Source: Cnuella takakiae
Lineage (GTDB): Bacteria; Bacteroidota; Bacteroidia; Chitinophagales; Chitinophagaceae
Reading direction: 5' to 3'
Assembly: GCF_001953305.1 (NCBI RefSeq)
Contig: NZ_MTFE01000010.1
Location: 1,862,715-1,926,714 of the forward strand
DNA length: 64,000 nt
Shown here in pieces: positions 36,532 through 45,405 of this stretch (positions are counted from its first letter, which is position 1; every line of letters starts with the position of its first letter). Below the pieces are notes generated by a model that was given only the letters and a program-made list of their open reading frames with translations, searched no databases and had not been told where the DNA came from. A program made the position numbers and the translations under genes.

Positions 36532-39500
36532 ATGAGTTTTGTATCCGTAACAACTGCATGTGGCGCGGTGGGCAGCAAGTTCCGCCATGCGTCATTTGTG
36601 CAGTTAACCCTTCTTTTTTTGTGCCTTCAGGGTACAGCCCGTAGCCAGGGGCCGCTATTCCAGCTACTGCCTGCCGCTCAAACAGGCATCCAGTTTCGCA
36701 ACGATATCCGCGAAGACGAAAACCTCAATATTCTTGCTTACGAATACTTCTACAACGGTGGCGCGGTAGCCGTGGGCGATATCAACAACGACGGTCTGGA
36801 AGACCTCTTTTTTACCGCCAACATGAAGCCCAATAAGTTGTACCTCAACCAGGGCAACCTCCAATTCAAAGACATTACCCGGCAAGCAAGCGCAGCCCTC
36901 GAAGGCCGCAGCGGCGGCTGGAAAACCGGCGCCACCATGGCCGATGTAAACGGCGATGGCCTGCTGGATATTTACCTATGTTATTCCGGCAAGGTTAAAG
37001 ACGACCTCCGCCGCAACCAGCTATTCATCAACAAAGGCAACAGCAGTTTCGAAGAACAGGCAAAAGCATTCGGGCTCGACGATCCGGGCTACAGCACGCA
37101 GGCCGCGTTTTTCGATTTTGACAATGATAAAGACCTCGACCTCTTCTTGCTCAACCACAACGTGAAGAAGTACGACAACATGCAGCTGGCAAAGTTTCGT
37201 ACCGAAACCGACCCGCTGGCGGGCAATAAACTATTCCGCAACGATGGCGGCCGTTTTAAAGATGTGTCGCAGCAGGCAGGCATTTACCAGTACCCGCTCA
37301 CCTTTGGGCTGGGCATTGCCATTGCCGATATCAACAAAGACGGCTGGCAGGATGTGTACGTCACCAACGACTACAACGAACCCGATTACCTCTACATCAA
37401 CAAGGGCGATGGCAGTTTCACCGAGCAGTCGGGCAACAGTTTCCGGCACCTTTCCCAGTTTTCAATGGGCGTCGACATTGCCGATTTCAACAACGATGCC
37501 CTGCCCGATATCATCACCCTCGACATGCTGCCCGAAGACAACCGCCGGCAGAAACTCCTGCAGCTGCAGGAAAACTACGAAGCCTTCGAGCTGATGCAAA
37601 GCCAGAACCTGCACCGCCAGTATATGCGCAACATGCTGCAGCTGAATAATGGTGATGGCACTTTTAGTGAGATCGGGCAGTTGGCAGGTGTAGCGGCTAC
37701 CGACTGGAGCTGGTGCCCGCTCTTTGCCGATTTCGACAATGATGGTTTTAAAGATCTTTTTGTTACCACCGGTTATCTCCGCGATTATACCAATAAGGAT
37801 TTCCTGCGCTACTGGGGCGATTATAAAATCAAGAAGGCCATCGACAAGGAGCCCATGCTGCTGATGGACCTGGTAAAAGCCATGCCGGTAACGCCGTTTC
37901 GCAACTATGTGTACCGCAACAACGGAGACCTTTCTTTTGCCAACAAGCAACAGGAGTGGGGCTTTGTGCAGGATAAGTTTTCGAGTGGTGCAGCCTATGC
38001 CGACCTGGACCGCGACGGCGACCTGGATCTGGTGATCAACAACCTGAACGAGGAAGCATTTGTGTACCGCAATGGGAGCCGCGAAACTATGGGCGCCAGC
38101 TACCTGTCGCTGGAATTAAAAGGTAAAGGAACAGAGCCGGTGCTGGGTACCAAGGTCTATCTCTATAACGGTGGCGCAACACAATACAGCGAGGTAAACC
38201 CGGTGCGTGGCTACTTGTCTACGGTAAGCCTGAACCCGTTTTTTGGTCTGGGAAAAACGGCGCAGGTTGACTCCCTGCGGATTGTTTGGCCCGACAGAAG
38301 CGTACAGGTACTGACCGGCGTTGCTGCCAACCAGCATCTGGTTGTTAATTATGCACCTGCTGCAAAAGAACAGTCTCAAACTTCTATAAAGCCCCTGATG
38401 GTGCGTACCGAACCCATCATCAAGTATAAGCACGAAGACTTTACCGAAAATGATTTCAAGCGGCAGTTGCTGATGTTGTGGATGTATTCCAAAACAGGCC
38501 CGGTAATGGCACGTGCCGATGTAAATGGCGATGGCATGGAAGACCTGTTTATCAGCGGCGACCAGAAAGGCCCGGGCAAAATTTATCTGCAGGGTAAAAA
38601 CGGTTTTGCGCCCCTCGACTCGCTTGGCTTTGGCGATGAGTCGGCATCTGCAATAGCAGCAGCTACCTTCTTTGATGCCAATGGTGATGGCTACCCTGAC
38701 CTCTACCTGGCCAAGGGTGGCTACTCGCTTTTTGAACCCAACACACTTTCGCTGCAGGACGAACTATACCTCAATGACGGTAAAGGCTCCTTTACCCGCA
38801 GTGCCGGCGCCCTGCCCAATATGAGTGCCAGCAGCAAGTCGGTTGTGCGTGCCTGTGACTATGACGGCGATGGTGATATGGATCTTTTTGTAGGCGGGCG
38901 GGTTGTGCCCGGTGCATACCCTACAGCGCCTAAAAGTTTCCTGCTGAAGAACAATGGCAGAGGCATGTTCCTGGAAGTGAAAACACCTTTTGCTGAAGCC
39001 GGGATGATAACCGATGCGCAGTGGGCCGACCTGGATGGCGATGGCCGGAAAGACCTGGTGCTGTGTGGCGAAATGATGCCGGTAAAGGTGTATGGTAATA
39101 CCGCTGCCGGTTTTGTGGATCAAACAGGAAAGTATTTCGACCAGCCTGAAAGCGGCTTTTGGTCCAGCCTTGCTGTGGAAGATATGGATGGGGATGGAAA
39201 GCCGGAAATCATCGCGGGAAATTTAGGCGCCAACACCAGGATCAGGGCTTCGGCAAAGGAACCTGCCGAACTGTACTATGCCGACTTTGACGGCAATGGA
39301 TCGATTGATCCTTTCTTCAACTTTTACGTTCAGGGCAAAAGCTATCCTTTTGTGAGCCGCGACGAACTCAACGAGCAGATCTATCCTATGCGCCGCAAGT
39401 TCACTTCTTACAAAGATTACGCTGATGCCACCATGCAAACCATTTTTACAAAACCAGAATTAGATACTGCCAAAAAGCTGACAGCTACTGAAATACATTC

Positions 39501-39855
39501 TGTCATTTTCCATAACAAAGGCGGGCTTTTTGAAAAAACGGTGTTGCCTTTACCTGCGCAGTTTGCAACCGTTGCGCGTATCCTAACGGGTGATTTTAAT
39601 AAAGATGACAAGAAGGATTTGCTGTTGTTGGGCAACCAGTCGTTCAACCGCCTGAAAATCGGCAGCATTGATGCCAACTACGGCTGTATGCTGCAGGGTG
39701 ATGGCAAGGGCGGCTTTAGTTACCTGCCGCAAACTGCTTCCGGATTATGTATCATCGGCGATGTGAAGTCGGCGGAAGTAATGGCCGTAGGCAACCGCAA
39801 GATGCTGGTGATAGGTATTTGCAACGATGCGCTTCAAACTTATATCATGCACTAA
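36532..39855 (+). CDS. FG-GAP/VCBS repeat protein with ASPIC/UnbV domain 2
   Basis: This 1107-aa exported protein is a paralogue of the gene at 27751. It has repeated FG-GAP/VCBS blades (DINNDGLEDLFF, DVNGDGLLDIYL, DFDNDKDLDLFL, DLDRDGDLDLVI, DYDGDGDMDLFV) and an ASPIC/UnbV domain near residues 533-600 (TKVYLYNGG, NPVRGYLSTVSLNPFFGLG). The shared block RNMLQLN...FSEIGQxAGxAATDWSW occurs at the same relative position in both. It has a signal peptide (about 1-38) without an obvious lipobox, unlike its paralogue. It is followed 9 bp later by a haloperoxidase-like gene. Function is unknown. Confidence 0.9.
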   Translation: MSFVSVTTACGAVGSKFRHASFVQLTLLFLCLQGTARSQGPLFQLLPAAQTGIQFRNDIREDENLNILAYEYFYNGGAVAVGDINNDGLEDLFFTANMKPNKLYLNQGNLQFKDITRQASAALEGRSGGWKTGATMADVNGDGLLDIYLCYSGKVKDDLRRNQLFINKGNSSFEEQAKAFGLDDPGYSTQAAFFDFDNDKDLDLFLLNHNVKKYDNMQLAKFRTETDPLAGNKLFRNDGGRFKDVSQQAGIYQYPLTFGLGIAIADINKDGWQDVYVTNDYNEPDYLYINKGDGSFTEQSGNSFRHLSQFSMGVDIADFNNDALPDIITLDMLPEDNRRQKLLQLQENYEAFELMQSQNLHRQYMRNMLQLNNGDGTFSEIGQLAGVAATDWSWCPLFADFDNDGFKDLFVTTGYLRDYTNKDFLRYWGDYKIKKAIDKEPMLLMDLVKAMPVTPFRNYVYRNNGDLSFANKQQEWGFVQDKFSSGAAYADLDRDGDLDLVINNLNEEAFVYRNGSRETMGASYLSLELKGKGTEPVLGTKVYLYNGGATQYSEVNPVRGYLSTVSLNPFFGLGKTAQVDSLRIVWPDRSVQVLTGVAANQHLVVNYAPAAKEQSQTSIKPLMVRTEPIIKYKHEDFTENDFKRQLLMLWMYSKTGPVMARADVNGDGMEDLFISGDQKGPGKIYLQGKNGFAPLDSLGFGDESASAIAAATFFDANGDGYPDLYLAKGGYSLFEPNTLSLQDELYLNDGKGSFTRSAGALPNMSASSKSVVRACDYDGDGDMDLFVGGRVVPGAYPTAPKSFLLKNNGRGMFLEVKTPFAEAGMITDAQWADLDGDGRKDLVLCGEMMPVKVYGNTAAGFVDQTGKYFDQPESGFWSSLAVEDMDGDGKPEIIAGNLGANTRIRASAKEPAELYYADFDGNGSIDPFFNFYVQGKSYPFVSRDELNEQIYPMRRKFTSYKDYADATMQTIFTKPELDTAKKLTATEIHSVIFHNKGGLFEKTVLPLPAQFATVARILTGDFNKDDKKDLLLLGNQSFNRLKIGSIDANYGCMLQGDGKGGFSYLPQTASGLCIIGDVKSAEVMAVGNRKMLVIGICNDALQTYIMH

Positions 39856-39864
39856 GGTTTACAT

Positions 39865-41205
39865 ATGAAAGGCATTCTGATCTTATTGCAGTTTTTGGTG
39901 TTTGGCTTGCTGGCCCAGGCAAGGCCCGCCGATGATTATACCAGGCTGGTGCAACCCGCCGTATTTTCCCTTTCCCGGGTGATGATGCATGACGTGGTGA
40001 ACCCGCCGGCTGCCAGCCGTTATTATGCCTATTGCCTATTGGGTGCTTACCAGTTGGTTGCGCAAAATAATTCCACGGTTCCTGCGCCCCAGTTACTGAT
40101 TCGCCATTACCCCGCGCCACAGCAAGGGGGCAAAACGGTTGCCTATCGGCTGGCTGCTTTATTCTCAATTTTGGAGACAGGCAAACTATTACTGCCCTCG
40201 GGTTATATGCTGGAGCAGGACATTGCCGACCTGGTGGTGAAACTGCAAAAAAGAAAAGTGCCGCAGCGGGACATTGATACGGCTATTGCGGTAGCACAAA
40301 GAACCGCGGCACACATTGTTGCCTTTTCCAAAAAAGATGATTACGGTAAGCTGAGCGCCAAATTGCGCTATACCCCACTAAAGGAAGAAGGTCGCTGGTT
40401 CCCTACACCGCCCACCTATATGGAGGCGGTAGAGCCCCACTGGAAAACGGTGCGCCCCCTGGTGATCGACTCCTGCAACCAGTTTGCTCCACAGCCACCC
40501 ACGGCGTACAGTAAAGAGCCGGGCAGCGATTTTTACAGGCTGGCAAAAGAGGTGTATGATCTATCCAAAAAGGCCACCCCGGAGCAGCTGGAGATCGCCG
40601 CCTTTTGGGATTGCAACCCTTTTGCCGTTGCTACTTCAGGGCATCTGTCGCTCGGTTTTAAAAAGATAAGCCCGGGTGGTCACTGGATGAATATTGCTGG
40701 CATCGCAGCCCAAAAGGCAGGGTTGGATTTTGATGCAACCGTACTGTTGCAAACATCCGTGGCCATTGCGTTGATGGATGCTTTCATCAGCTGCTGGGAC
40801 GAGAAGTTCCGCTCCAGCCGCATCCGCCCCGAAACCTTTATCAACAAGTATATAGATGTGCAATGGCAGCCCTTGTTGCAAACACCACCATTTCCCGAGT
40901 ACCCCAGCGGACACAGCGTGGTGTCGGCAGCATCTGCCGAAGTGCTGACTTACCTGTTGGGTGATGGTTTTGCGTATACCGATGATTCAGAGATCATGTT
41001 TGAGCTGGCACCCCGAAAGTTTCGGTCCTTCCGGCAGGCAGCCGAAGAAGCAGCCATTTCGCGGTTGTATGGCGGTATTCATTTCCGTGATGCCATCACG
41101 CAGGGAATGGTGGAAGGGAAAGCGGTAGGGGAGACGGTGGTTGCCCGTTTAAAGCAGGCGGGTATCAAGCCATTCCAGGAAGGGGCCAGGATTGTGGTGA
41201 AATAG
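39865..41205 (+). CDS. Vanadium-dependent haloperoxidase/PAP2-family enzyme
   Basis: This 446-aa exported enzyme (signal peptide about 1-19, FGLLAQA) has the complete vanadate/phosphate-binding signature of vanadium haloperoxidases and PAP2 phosphatases. Lys314 and Arg321-Pro322 lie in KFRSSRIRP, Pro347-Ser-Gly-His350 in YPSGHS, and Ser399-Arg400, His406 and Asp409 in SRLYGGIHFRD. It could oxidise halides with H2O2 or hydrolyse phosphate esters; sequence alone does not decide. It is 9 bp after the ASPIC/UnbV gene, so the two are probably made together, and it is absent from module 2. Confidence 0.9.
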   Translation: MKGILILLQFLVFGLLAQARPADDYTRLVQPAVFSLSRVMMHDVVNPPAASRYYAYCLLGAYQLVAQNNSTVPAPQLLIRHYPAPQQGGKTVAYRLAALFSILETGKLLLPSGYMLEQDIADLVVKLQKRKVPQRDIDTAIAVAQRTAAHIVAFSKKDDYGKLSAKLRYTPLKEEGRWFPTPPTYMEAVEPHWKTVRPLVIDSCNQFAPQPPTAYSKEPGSDFYRLAKEVYDLSKKATPEQLEIAAFWDCNPFAVATSGHLSLGFKKISPGGHWMNIAGIAAQKAGLDFDATVLLQTSVAIALMDAFISCWDEKFRSSRIRPETFINKYIDVQWQPLLQTPPFPEYPSGHSVVSAASAEVLTYLLGDGFAYTDDSEIMFELAPRKFRSFRQAAEEAAISRLYGGIHFRDAITQGMVEGKAVGETVVARLKQAGIKPFQEGARIVVK

Positions 41206-41388
41206 CATTTTTAAAAGTATATGGAAGCGTACATGTTCAGTTATAAACAGGTGGTCAGGGGACGTAAAATATCCTGCGTTTAGACCTCAATCTTTTTTAT
41301 CAAAGCTTTATTCAATCAAACGGCAAGCTGGCCACTACGCCAGGGCGCCGAAGCTAAATAACCCGCATATTCATCAAGGTTCAAATAC

Positions 41389-42594
41389 ATGGAAAAGCAA
41401 AGTGTTTACAGGGGTAAGGTCATCAGGGAACTGTATTTTTCCAATACCATTTCTTGCGCCGAGTTGAGCGAGAAGATCCACAGGAGCCTGCCCCTCACCA
41501 CACGTATTCTTGATGAACTGATACAGGAAGGCTGGGTAGAAGAGAAAGGTTATGCACCTTCTACCGGTGGCCGTAGGCCGCTTACCTATTCGCTACGTAA
41601 GGATGTTGTGTACCTCGTTGCCGTGTCCATGGATCAATTTGTTACCCGTGTGGCCGTTATGGACATGCACAACAACACTGTTTCCGGTCCGTTCCGGTTC
41701 GATTTGCCCCTGGCAAAAAATGCACAGGCCTTATCCATCCTGATAGAAAAGATCAACGAAGTGGTTGCCGGCTCCGGTATTGCCAAAAGCAAGATTGCAG
41801 GTGTGGGCATTGGCATGCCGGGTTTTGTGGATGTGCGCAAAGGCATCAACCATTCTTATTTTGAAAACAAGGGACATAGCCTCACCCGGCTCATGACGGA
41901 TAAAACAGGCCTGCCTGTTTTCATCGAAAACGACTCCAGCCTGGTAGCACTTGCCGAGCTGCGTTTTGGTGCTGCCCGCAAAGCCAAGGATGCCATGATC
42001 CTGAACATCGGGTGGGGTACAGGCCTGGGCATGGTACTTAATGGCGAGCTGTACCGCGGGCATAATGGGCTGGCGGGCGAGTTCAGCCACATCCCTGTGT
42101 TCAACAACGGCAAATTGTGCAGCTGCGGCAAACGTGGCTGCCTGGAAACGGAGTCCTCGTTGCGGGTGGTGGTGGAAAAGGCCCGCAAAGCCGTAACCTC
42201 CGGTACGGTATCGCACATGAAAGAAGAAGACCTGATGGCAGGGCTGGAGCAGGCCTCGGCCGTACTGATAGCGGCGGCACAGGAAGGCGACCAACTCGCC
42301 ATCCGCTTGCTGTCAGAAGCCGGGTACAATATCGGGCGGGGTGTAGCCATCCTCATACATTTGCTCAACCCACAGGAAATAATACTCAGTGGCAGGGGCG
42401 CCCTTGCGGGCAAGATGTTGCTGGCGCCTATTCAGCAGGCCATCAACGAACACTGTATTCCCAAGCTGGCGACCCACACGGTGCTTGAAACCTCTTCCAT
42501 GGGTTTTCATGCGGAGCTGATTGGCGCCGCTGCATTGGTGATGGTCCACTACCACCACCGAAAAGAAACCGTGGTGGTTGATGCTACTGAGTGA
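41389..42594 (+). CDS. ROK family transcriptional regulator/sugar kinase
   Basis: This 401-aa protein has an N-terminal winged HTH (about residues 5-65: VIRELYFSNTISCAELSEKIHRSLPLTTRILDEL) fused to a ROK sugar-kinase-like domain. The nucleotide loop MILNIGWGTGLGMVLNGELYRG and the zinc site His234, Cys244, Cys246, Cys251 (CSCGKRGCLE) are intact. NagC/XylR-type ROK proteins repress sugar operons until they bind the sugar (family knowledge). The alpha-L-fucosidase gene starts 80 bp downstream, so a role in controlling fucoside metabolism is a reasonable guess. Confidence 0.92.
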   Translation: MEKQSVYRGKVIRELYFSNTISCAELSEKIHRSLPLTTRILDELIQEGWVEEKGYAPSTGGRRPLTYSLRKDVVYLVAVSMDQFVTRVAVMDMHNNTVSGPFRFDLPLAKNAQALSILIEKINEVVAGSGIAKSKIAGVGIGMPGFVDVRKGINHSYFENKGHSLTRLMTDKTGLPVFIENDSSLVALAELRFGAARKAKDAMILNIGWGTGLGMVLNGELYRGHNGLAGEFSHIPVFNNGKLCSCGKRGCLETESSLRVVVEKARKAVTSGTVSHMKEEDLMAGLEQASAVLIAAAQEGDQLAIRLLSEAGYNIGRGVAILIHLLNPQEIILSGRGALAGKMLLAPIQQAINEHCIPKLATHTVLETSSMGFHAELIGAAALVMVHYHHRKETVVVDATE

Positions 42595-42673
42595 CGGGTG
42601 GGTTTACCAATCGGTTGCGGCCATACTGAAAGGGTTCAAAAACAATTACTATTCGCCTGAAAAAAGAAAGGAT

Positions 42674-44125
42674 ATGCGTGGATGTAAAGCTTTTTCTTAT
42701 TTGCTATTTGCTTTTTGTATGGGCCTTGTAAAACCTGGAGCGGCCCAGCAAAACGTACACCCACAATCGGGTATTTACGAGTGGCCAAAGGAGGCTGCCG
42801 TAAAGGAGAAACTGGACAAGTGGCAGGACCAGAAGTTTGGCATCATCATTCACTGGGGGCTTTATTCTGTACCGGGCATTATGGAGTCGTGGAACCTCTG
42901 CTCGGAAGACTGGATCGACCGCGACAGCAATACCGTTTACGAAGATTACAAGAAGTGGTACTGGGGGCAAAATGCACAATTCAACCCGGTAAAATTCAAT
43001 CCCGAGGAATGGGCCAGGGTAGCCAAAGAGGCTGGTATGCGCTACCTGGTATTTACCACCAAGCACCACGACGGCTTCAATATGTTTGACACCAGGCAAA
43101 CGGATTTCAAGATTTCAGCCGGGCCTTTCAAAAACAACCCGAAGGCTGATGTTGCCAAGCATGTATTTGATGCATTTCGCAAACAGCAGTTTATGATCGG
43201 AGCCTATTACTCCAAGCCCGACTGGCATTCGGAATATTACTGGTGGCCCAAGTACGCCACCGCCGACCGCAACAACAACTACGACATCCGGAAATTTCCC
43301 TGGCGCTGGAACCAGTACAAGACTTTTACTTATAACCAGATCAGCGAGCTGATGAACGGGTATGGCAGCATCGATATCCTGTGGCTTGACGGGGGCTGGG
43401 TACGGCCGCTGGAAACCGTAAATGATGAAGTGCGTTCCTGGGGCGCCCGCATCCCCGAGTGGAGCCAGGATATTGATATGCCCCGCATTGCCGCCATGGC
43501 CCGCCAGGCCCAGCCCGGATTGTTGATGGTAGACCGTACCGTGCATGGCCCATACGAGAACTACCAGACGCCGGAGCAGCGCATCCCTGCCACCCAACTC
43601 CCGCATCCCTGGGAAAGCTGTATGACCCTGGCCAACAACTGGGGGTATGTGCCCGGCGACAAGTATAAATCTCCGGCCAAAGTGGTGCATACCCTGATTG
43701 AAGTAACTGCCAAGGGTGGCAGCCTCCTGTTGGGTGTTGGCCCTAAAAGCGATGGTATGCTGACCGATGAAGCGGTCAGTTGTTTGCAACAAATTGGCAA
43801 ATGGACAGGCAAAAACGGAGCTGCCATTTATGGTACCCGTATTACGCCCAACTACCAGGATGGCAACACCTGGTTTACCCAAAATCCAAAATCGGGCACC
43901 CGCTACGCACTGGTGTGCCTGCCCGAAAATGCAGCGATACCTAAAGAACTATCCTGGCAAAACAACCTGCCTGCAAAAGGCACCAAAATGACTTTGTTGC
44001 AAACGGGCGAAACGGTGAAGTGGAAACAGGAAGGTGGTACTGTAATAGTGACTTTGCCGGCATCAGTCCGTGATAGCAAGGAAAGCCTGCCTGCGGTGGC
44101 TTTTGCCTACAAACCAGCAGAATAG
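42674..44125 (+). CDS. GH29 alpha-L-fucosidase
   Basis: This 483-aa exported enzyme (signal peptide about 1-25, ending KPGAAQ) hydrolyses terminal alpha-L-fucose from glycans. The GH29 signatures are present: FGIIIHWGLYSVPG, FTTKHHDGFNMFDT (His131-His132-Asp133) and the nucleophile Asp239 in DILWLDGGW. The C-terminal part is a beta-sandwich. The longer frame from 42578 overlaps the ROK gene and lacks a signal peptide, so ATG 42674 was chosen. It probably belongs with the ROK regulator, and perhaps with the SusCD/haloperoxidase module upstream (inference). Confidence 0.93.
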   Translation: MRGCKAFSYLLFAFCMGLVKPGAAQQNVHPQSGIYEWPKEAAVKEKLDKWQDQKFGIIIHWGLYSVPGIMESWNLCSEDWIDRDSNTVYEDYKKWYWGQNAQFNPVKFNPEEWARVAKEAGMRYLVFTTKHHDGFNMFDTRQTDFKISAGPFKNNPKADVAKHVFDAFRKQQFMIGAYYSKPDWHSEYYWWPKYATADRNNNYDIRKFPWRWNQYKTFTYNQISELMNGYGSIDILWLDGGWVRPLETVNDEVRSWGARIPEWSQDIDMPRIAAMARQAQPGLLMVDRTVHGPYENYQTPEQRIPATQLPHPWESCMTLANNWGYVPGDKYKSPAKVVHTLIEVTAKGGSLLLGVGPKSDGMLTDEAVSCLQQIGKWTGKNGAAIYGTRITPNYQDGNTWFTQNPKSGTRYALVCLPENAAIPKELSWQNNLPAKGTKMTLLQTGETVKWKQEGGTVIVTLPASVRDSKESLPAVAFAYKPAE

Positions 44126-44152
44126 TTTTTGTTGGCTAGTTGAATGATTGTA

Positions 44153-44240
44153 GACCACAGACCACGGACGACAAAAGCACTCCATATGTGGTCCGTCGTC
44201 TGTTGTCTGTGGTCCAAAATCCATGGTCCATCGTCCATGG
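44153..44240. repeat. GACCAC/GGACGAC and CCATGG word element
   Basis: GACCACAGAC (44153-44162) pairs exactly with GTCTGTGGTC (44205-44214), with further words GGACGAC, GTCCGTCGTC and TGTTGTC between. CCATGGTCCATCGTCCATGG (44221-44240) is a near-palindrome. The element fills the space between the convergent fucosidase and LLM oxidoreductase genes and may act as a two-way stop. Confidence 0.75.
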
Positions 44241-44246
44241 TCTCAC

Positions 44247-45278
44247 TTACTTGCCCAGCGCCTCCCGCACCTTGGGTGCAATCTTCGTCCCGTAGATCTC
44301 AATGGATTTCATCAGGTCCAGGTGCGCAGGGCCACCCACATCCATATGTGCGGCAAAGCGGGTAAGGCCCAGGGTTTCCTGCAGGTACAGGATTTTTTCG
44401 ATGGCTTCATTGGCTTCGCCAATAAGGAGGGCACCTTGCGGGCCGCGGCCTTGTTCAAACTGCTGGCGCTGGTATGGTGCCCAGCCGCGCTGGCGGCCGA
44501 TGCGATTCATTTGCGCGGCATACTGGGGGTAATAGGCATCGGCGGTTTGCTGGCTGTCGGTACCAAAAAAGCAGTGCATGTGTACGCCTGCCTGGAGCTT
44601 TTCGGCGGGGTGCTCAAAATGCTGCCAGCCGCGGCGGTAATAATCAAACAGGGGTTGGAATTGCGCGGGGTTGCCGCCAATGATGGCGAATATAACCGGC
44701 AGGCCTAACCGCGCTGCCCGCACCACCGACTCCGGTGTGCCACCAACGGCAATCCAAATATCCAGTGCATCTTTTACCGCACGGGGAAAGATTTCCTGGT
44801 TGACCAAGGCCGCCCGGTGCTTGCCCTTCCAGTTGATGCGGGCTTCTTTATTGATCTGGAGCAGGAGCTCCAGCTTTTCTTCAAACAGGGTGTCGTAGTC
44901 GGCAAGGTTGTAGCCAAACAGGGGGAAAGACTCGGTAAAGCTGCCGCGGCCTACCATCAGTTCGGCACGGCCGCCGCTGAGCCCGTCGAGGGTGGCAAAA
45001 TTCTGGTACAGCCGTACAGGGTCCGAGGAGCTGAGCACGGATACCGCACTGCCCAGCCGGATGTTTTTTGTAACAGAAGCTGCTGCTGCCAGCACCATTT
45101 CGGGTACAGATACGGCGTACTCGGGCCGGTGGTGTTCGCCCAAGCCAAAAAAGTCGAGTCCCAGTTCATCCATCAGTTTGATCTGCTCCACCAGTTCCTG
45201 CAGACGCTGATGCGCCGGTTGCAGTTTGCCATCGCCTTCCACGTGCAGATCGCCAAACATACCTACGCCTAATTCCAT
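44247..45278 (-). CDS. LLM-class flavin-dependent oxidoreductase
   Basis: This 343-aa protein is a luciferase-like (bacterial luciferase/F420-FMN monooxygenase superfamily) TIM-barrel enzyme. Typical segments are LGLDFFGLGEHHRPEYAVSVPE, IRLGSAVSVLSSSDPVRLYQNFATLDGLSGGRAELMVGRG and WIAVGGTPESVVRAARLGLPVI. It probably uses FMN and NAD(P)H, with an unknown small-molecule substrate. It is transcribed alone, convergent with the fucosidase and divergent from the bestrophin gene. Confidence 0.9.
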   Translation of the reverse strand: MELGVGMFGDLHVEGDGKLQPAHQRLQELVEQIKLMDELGLDFFGLGEHHRPEYAVSVPEMVLAAAASVTKNIRLGSAVSVLSSSDPVRLYQNFATLDGLSGGRAELMVGRGSFTESFPLFGYNLADYDTLFEEKLELLLQINKEARINWKGKHRAALVNQEIFPRAVKDALDIWIAVGGTPESVVRAARLGLPVIFAIIGGNPAQFQPLFDYYRRGWQHFEHPAEKLQAGVHMHCFFGTDSQQTADAYYPQYAAQMNRIGRQRGWAPYQRQQFEQGRGPQGALLIGEANEAIEKILYLQETLGLTRFAAHMDVGGPAHLDLMKSIEIYGTKIAPKVREALGK

Positions 45279-45405
45279 GCCTTTGAGTTTTTACGAAGGT
45301 AAAGCCCTTGGGTGATATGGGCCGGCACCCTGGGCCTTGCCTTGCCTGTGCTGTAAAGGGCATAATTTTTTAAGCTGCCGGGCTGCACCGCATCAATCGT
45401 TCTTT

